Positions 1 to 5,486 of a stretch of 5,486 bases of DNA are shown piece by piece. The notes under the pieces were generated by a model that worked only from the letters and a program-made list of their open reading frames with translations, did not search any database and had not been told where the DNA came from. Position numbers and translations under genes: made by a program. Origin of the DNA: Chromatiales bacterium (GTDB taxonomy: Bacteria > Pseudomonadota > Gammaproteobacteria > UBA6429 > Thiohalophilaceae); the NCBI GenBank assembly GCA_027070385.1, contig JALXDW010000097.1, positions 1 to 5,486 of the forward strand, written 5' to 3'. Position 1 is the stretch's first letter, and each line of letters begins with the position of its first letter.

Positions 1-533
1 ACCTGGGAGTGAACAATATCCAGAATAATATCAATATCATGGATCATTAAATCCAGAATGACGCTGACATCGGCACCCCGTGGGTTATACGGTGCAACTC
101 GATGCGACTCGATAAATAATGGTGTGGTTAAAATTTCATTGAGTGCCAGCATGGCTGGATTAAATCGTTCAAGGTGACCCACCTGCAAAATGCGTTTGTT
201 TGCATTGGCAATATCAACAAGTTGTTGGGCTTGTTCCAATGTTGAGGTGATGGGTTTTTCAACCAGAACATCGGCACCGTTTTCGAGAAAGTCTTTAGCA
301 ACTTCAAAATGGAGTTGGGTGGGTACTACAATACTGACGGCATCCACCTGACCGAGTAGAGTTTTATAGTCGCTGGTGTATTCACATTCCAGATCTTCTG
401 CAATTAATTTTGCATTATCTTCATTATTATCACATACCGCGATTAAGTCACTGTGCTTGAGTGCATGATATTTTTGTGCATGAAATTTGCCAAGGTAACC
501 GACGCCAATCACAGCCGTTTTGAGTGTTTTCAT
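1..533 (-). CDS. Gfo/Idh/MocA-family oxidoreductase, N-terminal part (cut by window edge)
   Basis: The reverse strand reads open from ATG (531-533) to the left edge: 177 codons plus 2 nt, starting MKTLKTAVIGVGYLGKFHAQ. Residues 1-120 are a Rossmann NAD(P)-binding domain with GVGYLG (10-15) as the GxGxxG loop. Residues 67-72 carry the SIVVPT strand, and EKP (92-94) supplies the lysine conserved as catalytic in this superfamily. The start of the alpha/beta substrate domain follows, with GHLERFNPA (119-127) and DLMIHDID (161-168), the usual D-x3-H-x2-D-like active-site helix. Members reduce or oxidise sugar or nucleotide-sugar hydroxyls. The GHLERFNPA segment resembles homologues encoded beside lpxA/lpxB, including the UDP-GlcNAc 3-dehydrogenase GnnA of lipid A synthesis, so a nucleotide-sugar role is a reasonable inference but not proven; the C-terminal half is missing. 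It is divergent from rnhB with 87 bp between the starts. No strong Shine-Dalgarno precedes the ATG. The family assignment is firm; the substrate is not. Confidence 0.9.
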   Translation of the reverse strand, partial: MKTLKTAVIGVGYLGKFHAQKYHALKHSDLIAVCDNNEDNAKLIAEDLECEYTSDYKTLLGQVDAVSIVVPTQLHFEVAKDFLENGADVLVEKPITSTLEQAQQLVDIANANKRILQVGHLERFNPAMLALNEILTTPLFIESHRVAPYNPRGADVSVILDLMIHDIDIILDIVHSQ

Positions 534-620
534 AATGTGACGATCTTTAATGTTGAGTGATAAGATAAGACAATCATGATATTGTAACCTAATGAAAAGA
601 TAAGGGATATTACCGGGACC
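534..620. promoter_or_regulatory. Divergent spacer between oxidoreductase gene and rnhB
   Basis: This 87-bp AT-rich spacer must hold the start signals for both divergent genes unless rnhB is read from elsewhere. On the minus strand TACAAT (complement of 581-586) is a 5/6 match to a -10 box, but no good -35 lies 16-18 bp upstream of it. On the plus strand only weak boxes are seen, for example TTGAGT at 553-558 with GATATT at 578-583, spaced 19 bp. An 8-bp palindrome ATCATGAT sits at 573-580. For rnhB the best ribosome-binding match is AAGGGA at 602-607, 13 nt before the ATG, which is rather far. The promoter function is inferred from position. Confidence 0.4.
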
Positions 621-1232
621 ATGAATAATAAAGAAAGTCGGGATTTTAACATTAATCAGCATCAGGTGGCAGGTGTGGATGAAGTTGGACGCGGCCCGTT
701 GGCCGGTCCGGTCGTGGCTGCAGCTGTGATTCTGGATCCCGATAATCCTATTGATGGTTTGATGGACTCGAAAAAATTGACCGAGAAAAAGCGTGAAATA
801 CTGGCCGAAGAAATCAAGCAAAAAGCTTTGAGTTGGGCATTGGGACGTGCCGAAGTTGAGGAAATTGACCGGATTAACATCTTGCAGGCCAGTTTAGTGG
901 CGATGTCACGTGCCGTTGCCGGGCTGAACGTAGCGCCATTGCAGGTTTTGGTGGATGGCAACAAATGCCCGGATGTCCCATATCCGGTTGAGGCAATTAT
1001 CAAGGGCGATTCGCTTGTGGAATCGATTAGCGCGGCATCCATTATTGCTAAAGTGGCACGTGACATGGAAATGGTGCAACTTGATGCCGAATATCCGGGG
1101 TATGGGCTGGCCAAACACAAGGGCTATCCAACGGCTCTGCACCGTCAGGCTTTAATTGAGCTGGGCGTGACCATTATTCACCGGCGTTCCTACAAACCGG
1201 TGCGTGATGCTTTGAAAATAAGCAATGCCTGA
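621..1232 (+). CDS. rnhB: Ribonuclease HII (RnhB)
   Basis: This 203-aa cytoplasmic endonuclease cuts the RNA strand of RNA-DNA hybrids. It starts ribonucleotide excision repair by nicking 5' of single ribonucleotides left in DNA by polymerases, using divalent metal ions. The sequence shows the type 2 RNase H signature: [19 protein letters not shown] (residues 17-35) with D20-E21 and the G23-R24-G25 loop, SKKLT (50-54), VDGN (111-114) with D112, KGD (128-130), [11 protein letters not shown] (138-148) and [12 protein letters not shown] (160-171) with the conserved tyrosine Y161. The putative metal ligands D20, E21, D112 and D130 are each shifted by +4 from D16, E17, D108 and D126 of the E. coli enzyme, so the active site is intact and the length is normal (E. 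coli 198 aa). The ATG is the only standard start in this frame after the stop at 585-587. dnaE follows 175 bp downstream on the same strand, the usual gammaproteobacterial order. lpxB, the common upstream partner, is absent here. Confidence 0.98.
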   Translation: MNNKESRDFNINQHQVAGVDEVGRGPLAGPVVAAAVILDPDNPIDGLMDSKKLTEKKREILAEEIKQKALSWALGRAEVEEIDRINILQASLVAMSRAVAGLNVAPLQVLVDGNKCPDVPYPVEAIIKGDSLVESISAASIIAKVARDMEMVQLDAEYPGYGLAKHKGYPTALHRQALIELGVTIIHRRSYKPVRDALKISNA

Positions 1233-1341
1233 GAGAAAGATTATCAGTGCTTTTATCCATTCAACGGTTCCGATTCAGAGCATAATCCAGTAAGCTCAAC
1301 AGTGCTGTAGAGAAAATGTATGGCTGGTTCCAAAAAGAATA

Positions 1342-1366
1342 GTTAGCATTACCAATACAAGCTAAC
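1342..1366. repeat. Inverted repeat GTTAGC-N13-GCTAAC upstream of dnaE
   Basis: GTTAGC (1342-1347) and GCTAAC (1361-1366) are exact reverse complements separated by 13 nt. They overlap the -35 box and spacer of the best dnaE promoter candidate, so the dyad could be an operator half-site pair. As an RNA it would form only a 6-bp stem with no T-run after it, so it is a poor terminator for rnhB. A 6-bp dyad can occur by chance. Confidence 0.3.
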
Positions 1367-1377
1367 CCCATGATAAT
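1349..1377 (+). promoter_or_regulatory. Candidate sigma70-type promoter of dnaE
   Basis: TTACCA (1349-1354, 4/6 to TTGACA) and GATAAT (1372-1377, 5/6 to TATAAT) are spaced by exactly 17 bp. Transcription would begin near 1384, leaving a leader of about 23 nt before the dnaE ATG at 1408. A second, perfect TATAAT lies at 1399-1404, but it ends only 3 nt before the ATG. A transcript from that box would normally start at or inside the first codons, so it is less likely to serve this gene. The call is by consensus match only; dnaE may also be read through from rnhB. Confidence 0.35.
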
Positions 1378-1407
1378 TAAGTATTTCTACCTCTAGTTTA
1401 TAATGTA

Positions 1408-4400
1408 ATGTCGAAACAGTTTGTTCATCTAAACGTTCACAGTGAATACTCGTTGTCGTGCGGCATTGTGCGGATAAAACCACTTGCTGCAAGGGTAGCA
1501 GAAGAGCAAATGCCCGCTGTTGCTATTACCGATCAGTCCAATTTATTTGCCATGGTGAAGTTTTATCGTGCCACGATGGCAGCCGGGGTCAAACCGATTA
1601 TCGGGGTGGATGCCTGGGTGGAAGAAACCGAACTGAATACAGGCTATAGCAAGCTTATTCTGTTATGTCGGAATCAGGCGGGTTACAAAAATCTGACCAA
1701 GTTGATCTCGCTTTCGTATCAGCAAGGACAAATTCGGAACCGGCCGATTATCAAGCGGGAATGGCTGCAACAACATGCCGATGGTCTGATTGCACTGTCG
1801 GGCGGTAAAGATGGCGATATCGGACAGGCGATATTAGCTAACAGACCCGATTTAGCCGAGCAATGCATTCAATATTATCAAACCCTGTTCTCCGATAACT
1901 TTTACCTTGAGTTACAACGAACAGGCCGTGCGGGTGAAGAAGAATATTTACACGCTGCTGTCGAGCTGGCCATTCAATATGATTTGCCGGTGGTGGCGAC
2001 CAATTCTGTTCATTTTCTTAATAAGGAAGACTTTGAACCCCATGAAGCACGGGTGTGTATTTCAGATGGACGTGTGCTGGATGATCCACGTCGACCTAAA
2101 ATTTATAGTGAACAACAATATTTCCGTTCTGCGGATGAAATGATTGCGTTATTTTCAGACTTGCCTGAAGCCATTGAAAATACTGTTGAGATTGCCAAGC
2201 GTTGTAATGTTGAGTTTAGCTTCGGTAAAAATTATTTACCGGATTACCCGGTACCTGAGGGTATGACCATTGATGAGTTTTTGATTGAAGAATCAAGAAA
2301 AGGACTTGATAAACGGCTTGAAAAGATTTTGCCAGCCGATGGTGATGCCGCCATGGAGCAGGAATACAAACAGCGATTACAAATTGAACTCGATGTGATT
2401 ATCAAAATGGGCTTCCCCGGTTACTTTCTGATTGTTGCCGATTTTATTCGTTGGTCAAAGGAGCAGGGGATCCCGGTTGGTCCCGGGCGGGGTTCCGGTG
2501 CCGGTTCCATTGTGGCTTATGCATTGACCATTACCGATCTGGATCCCATTAAATACGAATTACTGTTTGAACGTTTCCTAAACCCGGAACGTGTTTCCAT
2601 GCCCGACTTTGATATCGACTTTTGTATGGAAGGCCGTGACCGGGTCATTGATTACGTGGCACAACATTATGGCCGTGATAAAGTGTCGCAAATCATCACC
2701 TATGGTTCGATGGCCGCCAAAGCTGTTATTCGTGATGTGGGTCGCGTAATGGGACATCCTTATGGTTTTGTCGATCGTATTGCCAAACTGATTCCTTTTG
2801 AAATTGGTATCACCCTGGATAAGGCCATGGCACAGGAAGAAGCCCTGCAAGCGTTATATGATCAGGATGAACAAGTTGCCAGCTTAATCGACATGGCAAA
2901 ATCGCTGGAAGGTATTTCGCGTAATGCCGGTAAACATGCCGGTGGTGTGGTGATTGCGCCCACCACCTTAACGGACTTCACCCCGTTATACTGTGAACAA
3001 GGAAGTCAAAGCGTTGTTACACAATTTGATAAAGACGATGTTGAAGCCATTGGCCTGGTCAAGTTCGACTTTTTAGGTTTACGAACCTTAACCATTATCA
3101 ACTGGGCAGTACTGGCCACCAATGCATATAACAAAGCACATAATCTGGAACCGATTGATATTGAATTCATTCCGCTAGATTGTGAAAAAACATTTGAATT
3201 ATTAAAAGCCGCCGAAACCACCGCTGTGTTCCAGCTGGAATCTCGCGGCATGAAAGATTTAATCAAACGTCTACAGCCGGATACCTTCGAAGACATCATT
3301 GCACTGGTGGCATTGTTTCGCCCCGGGCCATTACAGTCCGGGATGGTGGATGACTTTATCAATCGTAAACATGGTCGCGCCAAAGTGGTTTACCCTCATC
3401 CTGATCTGGAACCTATCCTGAGCCCAACCTACGGGGTTATTCTTTATCAGGAACAGGTTATGCAAATCGCGCAAGTACTGGCCGGTTACAGTTTAGGTGG
3501 TGCGGATTTATTACGTCGTGCAATGGGTAAGAAAAAACCTGAAGAAATGGAAAAGCAACGTATCACCTTTACCGAAGGTGCGGTGGCAAGGGGTGTTGAA
3601 GAAAAAACGGCAACCTATATTTTTGACTTAATGGAAAAATTTGCCGGTTACGGTTTTAATAAATCGCACTCGGCGGCTTATGCATTGGTGTCGTATCAAA
3701 CCGCCTGGTTAAAAGCTCATTATCCAGCCCCTTTTATGGCAGCAGTATTATCGGCTGATATGGACAATACCGATAAGGTTGTCACTTTAATTGATGAATG
3801 TCTTAGCATGGGTTTAACAGTGAACCCTCCCAATGTGAATGAGTGCAAGTTTCCTTTTTCGGCATCGGATGAAAAAACCATTATCTACGGCTTAGGTGCG
3901 ATTAAAGGCGTGGGTGAAGCAGCAATCGAAGATGTGATTCAGGCCAGGCAGGAAGGGGGCGAGTTCCAGAATTTGTTTGATTTTTGCCAACGTATTGATG
4001 GTAAGAAAGTCAATCGACGTACTCTTGATGCATTGATCATGGCGGGAGCACTGGATGTCTTTAAACAAAACAGGGCAACTTTGCTGGCCAGTTTACCCAA
4101 AGCACTTAAAATTGCCGTACAGCACAGTTCCAATATGGCTGTTGGTCAAAATGATATGTTTGGTGTGAGTCAGACTGCAGAGGCAGACGATACGCAATAC
4201 GAAATACAAAAAGACTGGAGTGACCAGCAACGCCTTGCCTGTGAAAAACAAACTCTGGGTTTGTATTTAACGGGCCACCCCATCGAACAATATTTACCTG
4301 AGTTGGCTGAAATTGTAACAGATAAAATCATTAATCTCAGGCCAGCCAAAAAAACGGTGATTGCCGCAGGGTTAATTATCAGTATGCGGGTGATTAATAC

Positions 4401-4860
4401 CCGTCGAGGTAAAATGGCCATTCTTACACTGGATGATCGCAGCGCACGGATTGATGTAGTCATGTTCAGTGAAGGTTTCGAAAAATTCAATCATTTAATT
4501 GCAAAAGACAAAGTGGTTGTTATTGAAGGCGAAGTCAGTGTCGATGATTATAGCGGTGGGATTCGCATGAGCTGTAATAATCTTTACAGTATTGACCAGG
4601 CAAGAGAACATTTTGCCAAACATATTCTTATTGATCTGGAAAAATCACAACTGAAAAATGGTTATATTAATGATTTAAAAAATATCCTGCAACCTTTTCA
4701 ACAAGGTGGTTGTGAAATTATGATTAACTACCAGCAACCACAAGCTATTGCAAAACTCAGTTTAGGTGATAACTGGCGAGTACATCCTACTGATGAGTTG
4801 TTAAATCGCCTGAAAGATTTGAATGGTAATGACAAGGTTAAAGTGGTTTACGACTTGTAA
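1408..4860 (+). CDS. dnaE: DNA polymerase III alpha subunit (DnaE)
   Basis: This is the catalytic subunit of the replicative DNA polymerase III holoenzyme; it extends primers on both strands together with epsilon, the beta clamp and tau. Its 1150 aa compare with 1160 in E. coli, and alignment is nearly gap-free from MSKQFVHLNVHSEYS to the VKVVYDL end. Domains in order: PHP (about 1-270); palm and fingers (about 280-810) with GPGRGSGAGS (358-367), the catalytic PDFDIDF (399-405; D400 and D402 match E. coli D401 and D403) and VKFDFLGL (551-558; D554 matches D555), plus RNAGKHAGG, FRPGPLQSGMVD and GYGFNKSHSAAYAL; helix-hairpin-helix AIKGVGEAAIEDVI (831-844); clamp-binding QNDMFG (914-919); OB fold (about 984-1065); tau-binding C-terminal domain (about 1070-1150). 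PHP metal ligands are degenerate (N9, C18, S200), as in E. coli, so proofreading is expected from a separate DnaQ. The ATG is the first start after the stop at 1378 and matches the E. coli N-terminus, but no Shine-Dalgarno precedes it. Confidence 0.99.
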   Translation: MSKQFVHLNVHSEYSLSCGIVRIKPLAARVAEEQMPAVAITDQSNLFAMVKFYRATMAAGVKPIIGVDAWVEETELNTGYSKLILLCRNQAGYKNLTKLISLSYQQGQIRNRPIIKREWLQQHADGLIALSGGKDGDIGQAILANRPDLAEQCIQYYQTLFSDNFYLELQRTGRAGEEEYLHAAVELAIQYDLPVVATNSVHFLNKEDFEPHEARVCISDGRVLDDPRRPKIYSEQQYFRSADEMIALFSDLPEAIENTVEIAKRCNVEFSFGKNYLPDYPVPEGMTIDEFLIEESRKGLDKRLEKILPADGDAAMEQEYKQRLQIELDVIIKMGFPGYFLIVADFIRWSKEQGIPVGPGRGSGAGSIVAYALTITDLDPIKYELLFERFLNPERVSMPDFDIDFCMEGRDRVIDYVAQHYGRDKVSQIITYGSMAAKAVIRDVGRVMGHPYGFVDRIAKLIPFEIGITLDKAMAQEEALQALYDQDEQVASLIDMAKSLEGISRNAGKHAGGVVIAPTTLTDFTPLYCEQGSQSVVTQFDKDDVEAIGLVKFDFLGLRTLTIINWAVLATNAYNKAHNLEPIDIEFIPLDCEKTFELLKAAETTAVFQLESRGMKDLIKRLQPDTFEDIIALVALFRPGPLQSGMVDDFINRKHGRAKVVYPHPDLEPILSPTYGVILYQEQVMQIAQVLAGYSLGGADLLRRAMGKKKPEEMEKQRITFTEGAVARGVEEKTATYIFDLMEKFAGYGFNKSHSAAYALVSYQTAWLKAHYPAPFMAAVLSADMDNTDKVVTLIDECLSMGLTVNPPNVNECKFPFSASDEKTIIYGLGAIKGVGEAAIEDVIQARQEGGEFQNLFDFCQRIDGKKVNRRTLDALIMAGALDVFKQNRATLLASLPKALKIAVQHSSNMAVGQNDMFGVSQTAEADDTQYEIQKDWSDQQRLACEKQTLGLYLTGHPIEQYLPELAEIVTDKIINLRPAKKTVIAAGLIISMRVINTRRGKMAILTLDDRSARIDVVMFSEGFEKFNHLIAKDKVVVIEGEVSVDDYSGGIRMSCNNLYSIDQAREHFAKHILIDLEKSQLKNGYINDLKNILQPFQQGGCEIMINYQQPQAIAKLSLGDNWRVHPTDELLNRLKDLNGNDKVKVVYDL

Positions 4861-5237
4861 TGTTTATCAGCCGTACCCTTCATTGCGAATAATAGCGTGG
4901 CAATCTTGCTATAGCTTAGGCTCTGTTGTAATGGAATACAGTGAGCTTGAAACAGTTTTTTTACCCCTGAATTATTGCAGGTAGCGTTGTTACTAGAGCG
5001 TGCCATCAGGCGTACAAGGCGGCTTAAAACCAAAGAGTACTTTAGTGCATTGGTATTTTTTTGACGCCCTTTAATTAATTTTTTACCTTTGTCAGTAAGG
5101 CCGGAATTCTTTCGGACGTTCTTCAAAGGCCTGTTACAAAAATAGAACCATCTGTTTTTATATACCTGGATACGATTGGCCGTTTCCGGTTTACCACGGC
5201 CAATCGCTTTTTCACAGCGTACCTTTTTTAGTATCAC
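4848..5237 (-). CDS. Doubtful lysine-rich ORF, possible decayed hypothetical gene
   Basis: A 129-codon open frame begins at GTG (5235-5237) and ends at TAA inside the last 13 bp of dnaE, convergent with it. The frame is open upstream for 8 more codons without a standard start, and no Shine-Dalgarno is seen. The product would be very basic (many K, R and N) with no signal peptide or membrane segment. Residues 12-34, including IGRGKPETANR and YKNRWFYF, look protein-like; the rest does not resemble anything I know. The + strand of this stretch carries several T-runs, which alone would make the minus frame lysine-rich. The 11-bp inverted repeat at 5173-5206 lies inside it and encodes IGRG...TANR. 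It could be a small real gene, a frameshifted remnant, or a chance open frame in spacer DNA. Confidence 0.2.
   Translation of the reverse strand: MILKKVRCEKAIGRGKPETANRIQVYKNRWFYFCNRPLKNVRKNSGLTDKGKKLIKGRQKNTNALKYSLVLSRLVRLMARSSNNATCNNSGVKKLFQAHCIPLQQSLSYSKIATLLFAMKGTADKHYKS
4923..4962 (+). terminator. Weak possible terminator after dnaE
   Basis: A run of seven T (4956-4962) starts directly after AACAG (4951-4955), which pairs with CTGTT (4923-4927) across a 23-nt loop. A competing stem pairs AGGCTC (4918-4923) with GAGCTT (4943-4948), using one G-U pair. It lies about 60-100 nt after the dnaE stop, where a terminator is expected. The stem is short and AT-rich, so it may be leaky; a much stronger hairpin lies at 5173-5212. 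Confidence 0.3.
5173..5212 (+). terminator. Factor-independent terminator-like hairpin, plus strand
   Basis: CGATTGGCCGT (5173-5183) and ACGGCCAATCG (5196-5206) form a perfect 11-bp GC-rich stem around a 12-nt loop. C and then five T (5208-5212) follow directly. The T-tract is only on the plus-strand side, so it would stop rightward transcription. It lies 313 nt after the dnaE stop, so it could end read-through dnaE mRNA or a separate small transcript from the spacer. It also overlaps the start of the doubtful minus-strand frame. Confidence 0.6.
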
Positions 5238-5332
5238 ATCGATTGTTGCCGGTTTAAATCATGGCCGCCATATGGTCCCGAGCATCTCCAGAGATTATCA
5301 GAATAAATTTATAAATTCGGTCGGATTTTTTC

Positions 5333-5360
5333 TTTACATTTAAGCATCAGGTTCTAAATT
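5333..5360 (+). promoter_or_regulatory. Candidate promoter reading toward the right edge
   Basis: TTTACA (5333-5338, 5/6 to TTGACA) and TAAATT (5355-5360, 4/6 to TATAAT) are spaced by 16 bp. AT-rich DNA, including the palindrome at 5306-5317, lies just upstream and could act as an UP element. Transcription would begin near 5367, about 49 nt before the ATG at 5416. Consensus match only, in AT-rich DNA where such matches are common. Confidence 0.25.
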
Positions 5361-5415
5361 GGTTTATGTTTCGATTGGATAGCGTTCCATTAAATAACAC
5401 AAACAATCCTGTCGA

Positions 5416-5486
5416 ATGACTTTTTCGTTTAATGTCAGCATGGCAGGCATTACCGGTTTTTTTGTTCTTATTTTATTATTGCTGTA
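5416..5486 (+). CDS. Possible membrane protein, first 23 codons (cut by window edge)
   Basis: From ATG (5416-5418) the frame is open to the right edge: 23 codons plus 2 nt, beginning MTFSFNVSMAGITGF and continuing into an unbroken run of F, V, I and L. This is typical of an N-terminal transmembrane helix or signal anchor. An inner ATG at 5440-5442 is an alternative start and would place the helix right at the N-terminus. Neither start has a clear Shine-Dalgarno; a candidate promoter lies about 55 bp upstream. Caution: the hydrophobic run comes from a T-rich stretch, which gives such residues in any frame, and the opposite strand is also open here. Too short to assign to a family. Confidence 0.3.
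   Translation, partial: MTFSFNVSMAGITGFFVLILLLL

Larger units (their letters stand above)
4861..5415. other. Long spacer downstream of dnaE
   Basis: About 550 bp without a convincing gene. It contains T7 runs at 4956-4962 and 5056-5062. The second run follows ACCAA (5029-5033) paired with TTGGT (5050-5054), and GGCGT (5009-5013) could pair with ACGCC (5064-5068) around that hairpin. Further on are the strong hairpin at 5173-5212, a short ATCTC-CA-GAGAT dyad (5284-5295), and a 12-bp AT palindrome (5306-5317). Plus-strand frames here are all interrupted by stops. accA, which often follows dnaE in gammaproteobacteria, is not present. I see no tRNA, no insertion sequence ends and no direct repeats. 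Confidence 0.6.

Noticed and set aside
573..580. ATCATGAT palindrome in the divergent spacer as an operator
   Set aside because: Only 8 bp with no matching flanks and no second copy; expected by chance in AT-rich DNA.
662..1155. Open frames antisense to, and in another frame of, rnhB
   Set aside because: They lie wholly inside a highly conserved gene and their products show no recognisable domain; they are shadows of rnhB.
1316..1342. Tiny plus frame MYGWFQKE as a possible leader peptide before dnaE
   Set aside because: Eight codons, weak ribosome-binding context, and no attenuator hairpin after it.
1458..4490. Several 60-125 codon open frames inside dnaE on both strands
   Set aside because: All are overlapped by the intact, full-length DnaE reading frame and have no start signals or domain features of their own.
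5454..5463. T-rich tract near the right edge as a terminator
   Set aside because: No stable hairpin can be drawn immediately before the T-run, so it is better explained as hydrophobic codons or simple AT-rich DNA.
4861..5486. Insertion sequence or integration site downstream of dnaE
   Set aside because: I found no paired terminal inverted repeats, target-site duplication, transposase motif or tRNA gene.

Overview
The window is part of a chromosome of a gammaproteobacterium with moderate to low GC (AT-rich spacers, no extreme codon bias). The assignment rests on the rnhB-dnaE gene pair and on a DnaE that follows the E. coli Pol III alpha subunit almost position for position. I cannot name a genus.

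Layout. (1) 1-533, minus strand: the N-terminal 177 residues of a Gfo/Idh/MocA-family NAD(P)-dependent oxidoreductase, cut by the left edge. (2) 534-620: an 87-bp divergent spacer. (3) 621-1232, plus: rnhB, ribonuclease HII, complete with all catalytic acidic residues. (4) 1233-1407: a 175-bp spacer with a small dyad and a plausible sigma70-type promoter just before dnaE. (5) 1408-4860, plus: dnaE, the replicative DNA polymerase III alpha subunit, 1150 aa and full length. (6) 4861-5415: about 550 bp with no convincing gene. It holds T-runs and weak hairpins, one strong factor-independent terminator-like hairpin at 5173-5212, a lysine-rich minus-strand open frame of doubtful status, and a possible promoter near 5333-5360. 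(7) 5416-5486, plus: possibly the first 23 codons of a membrane protein that runs off the right edge.

Function. rnhB and dnaE are genome-maintenance genes. RNase HII removes misincorporated ribonucleotides and RNA from RNA-DNA hybrids, and DnaE is the polymerase of the replisome. In many gammaproteobacteria they close the lpxD-fabZ-lpxA-(Gfo/Idh)-lpxB-rnhB-dnaE-accA block. Here lpxB is not directly upstream, the oxidoreductase gene points the other way, and accA does not follow dnaE, so the block looks rearranged. Inside the window I see no mobile element, CRISPR array, tRNA, rRNA or defence system. This is mostly an ordinary housekeeping region, and the findings are modest.
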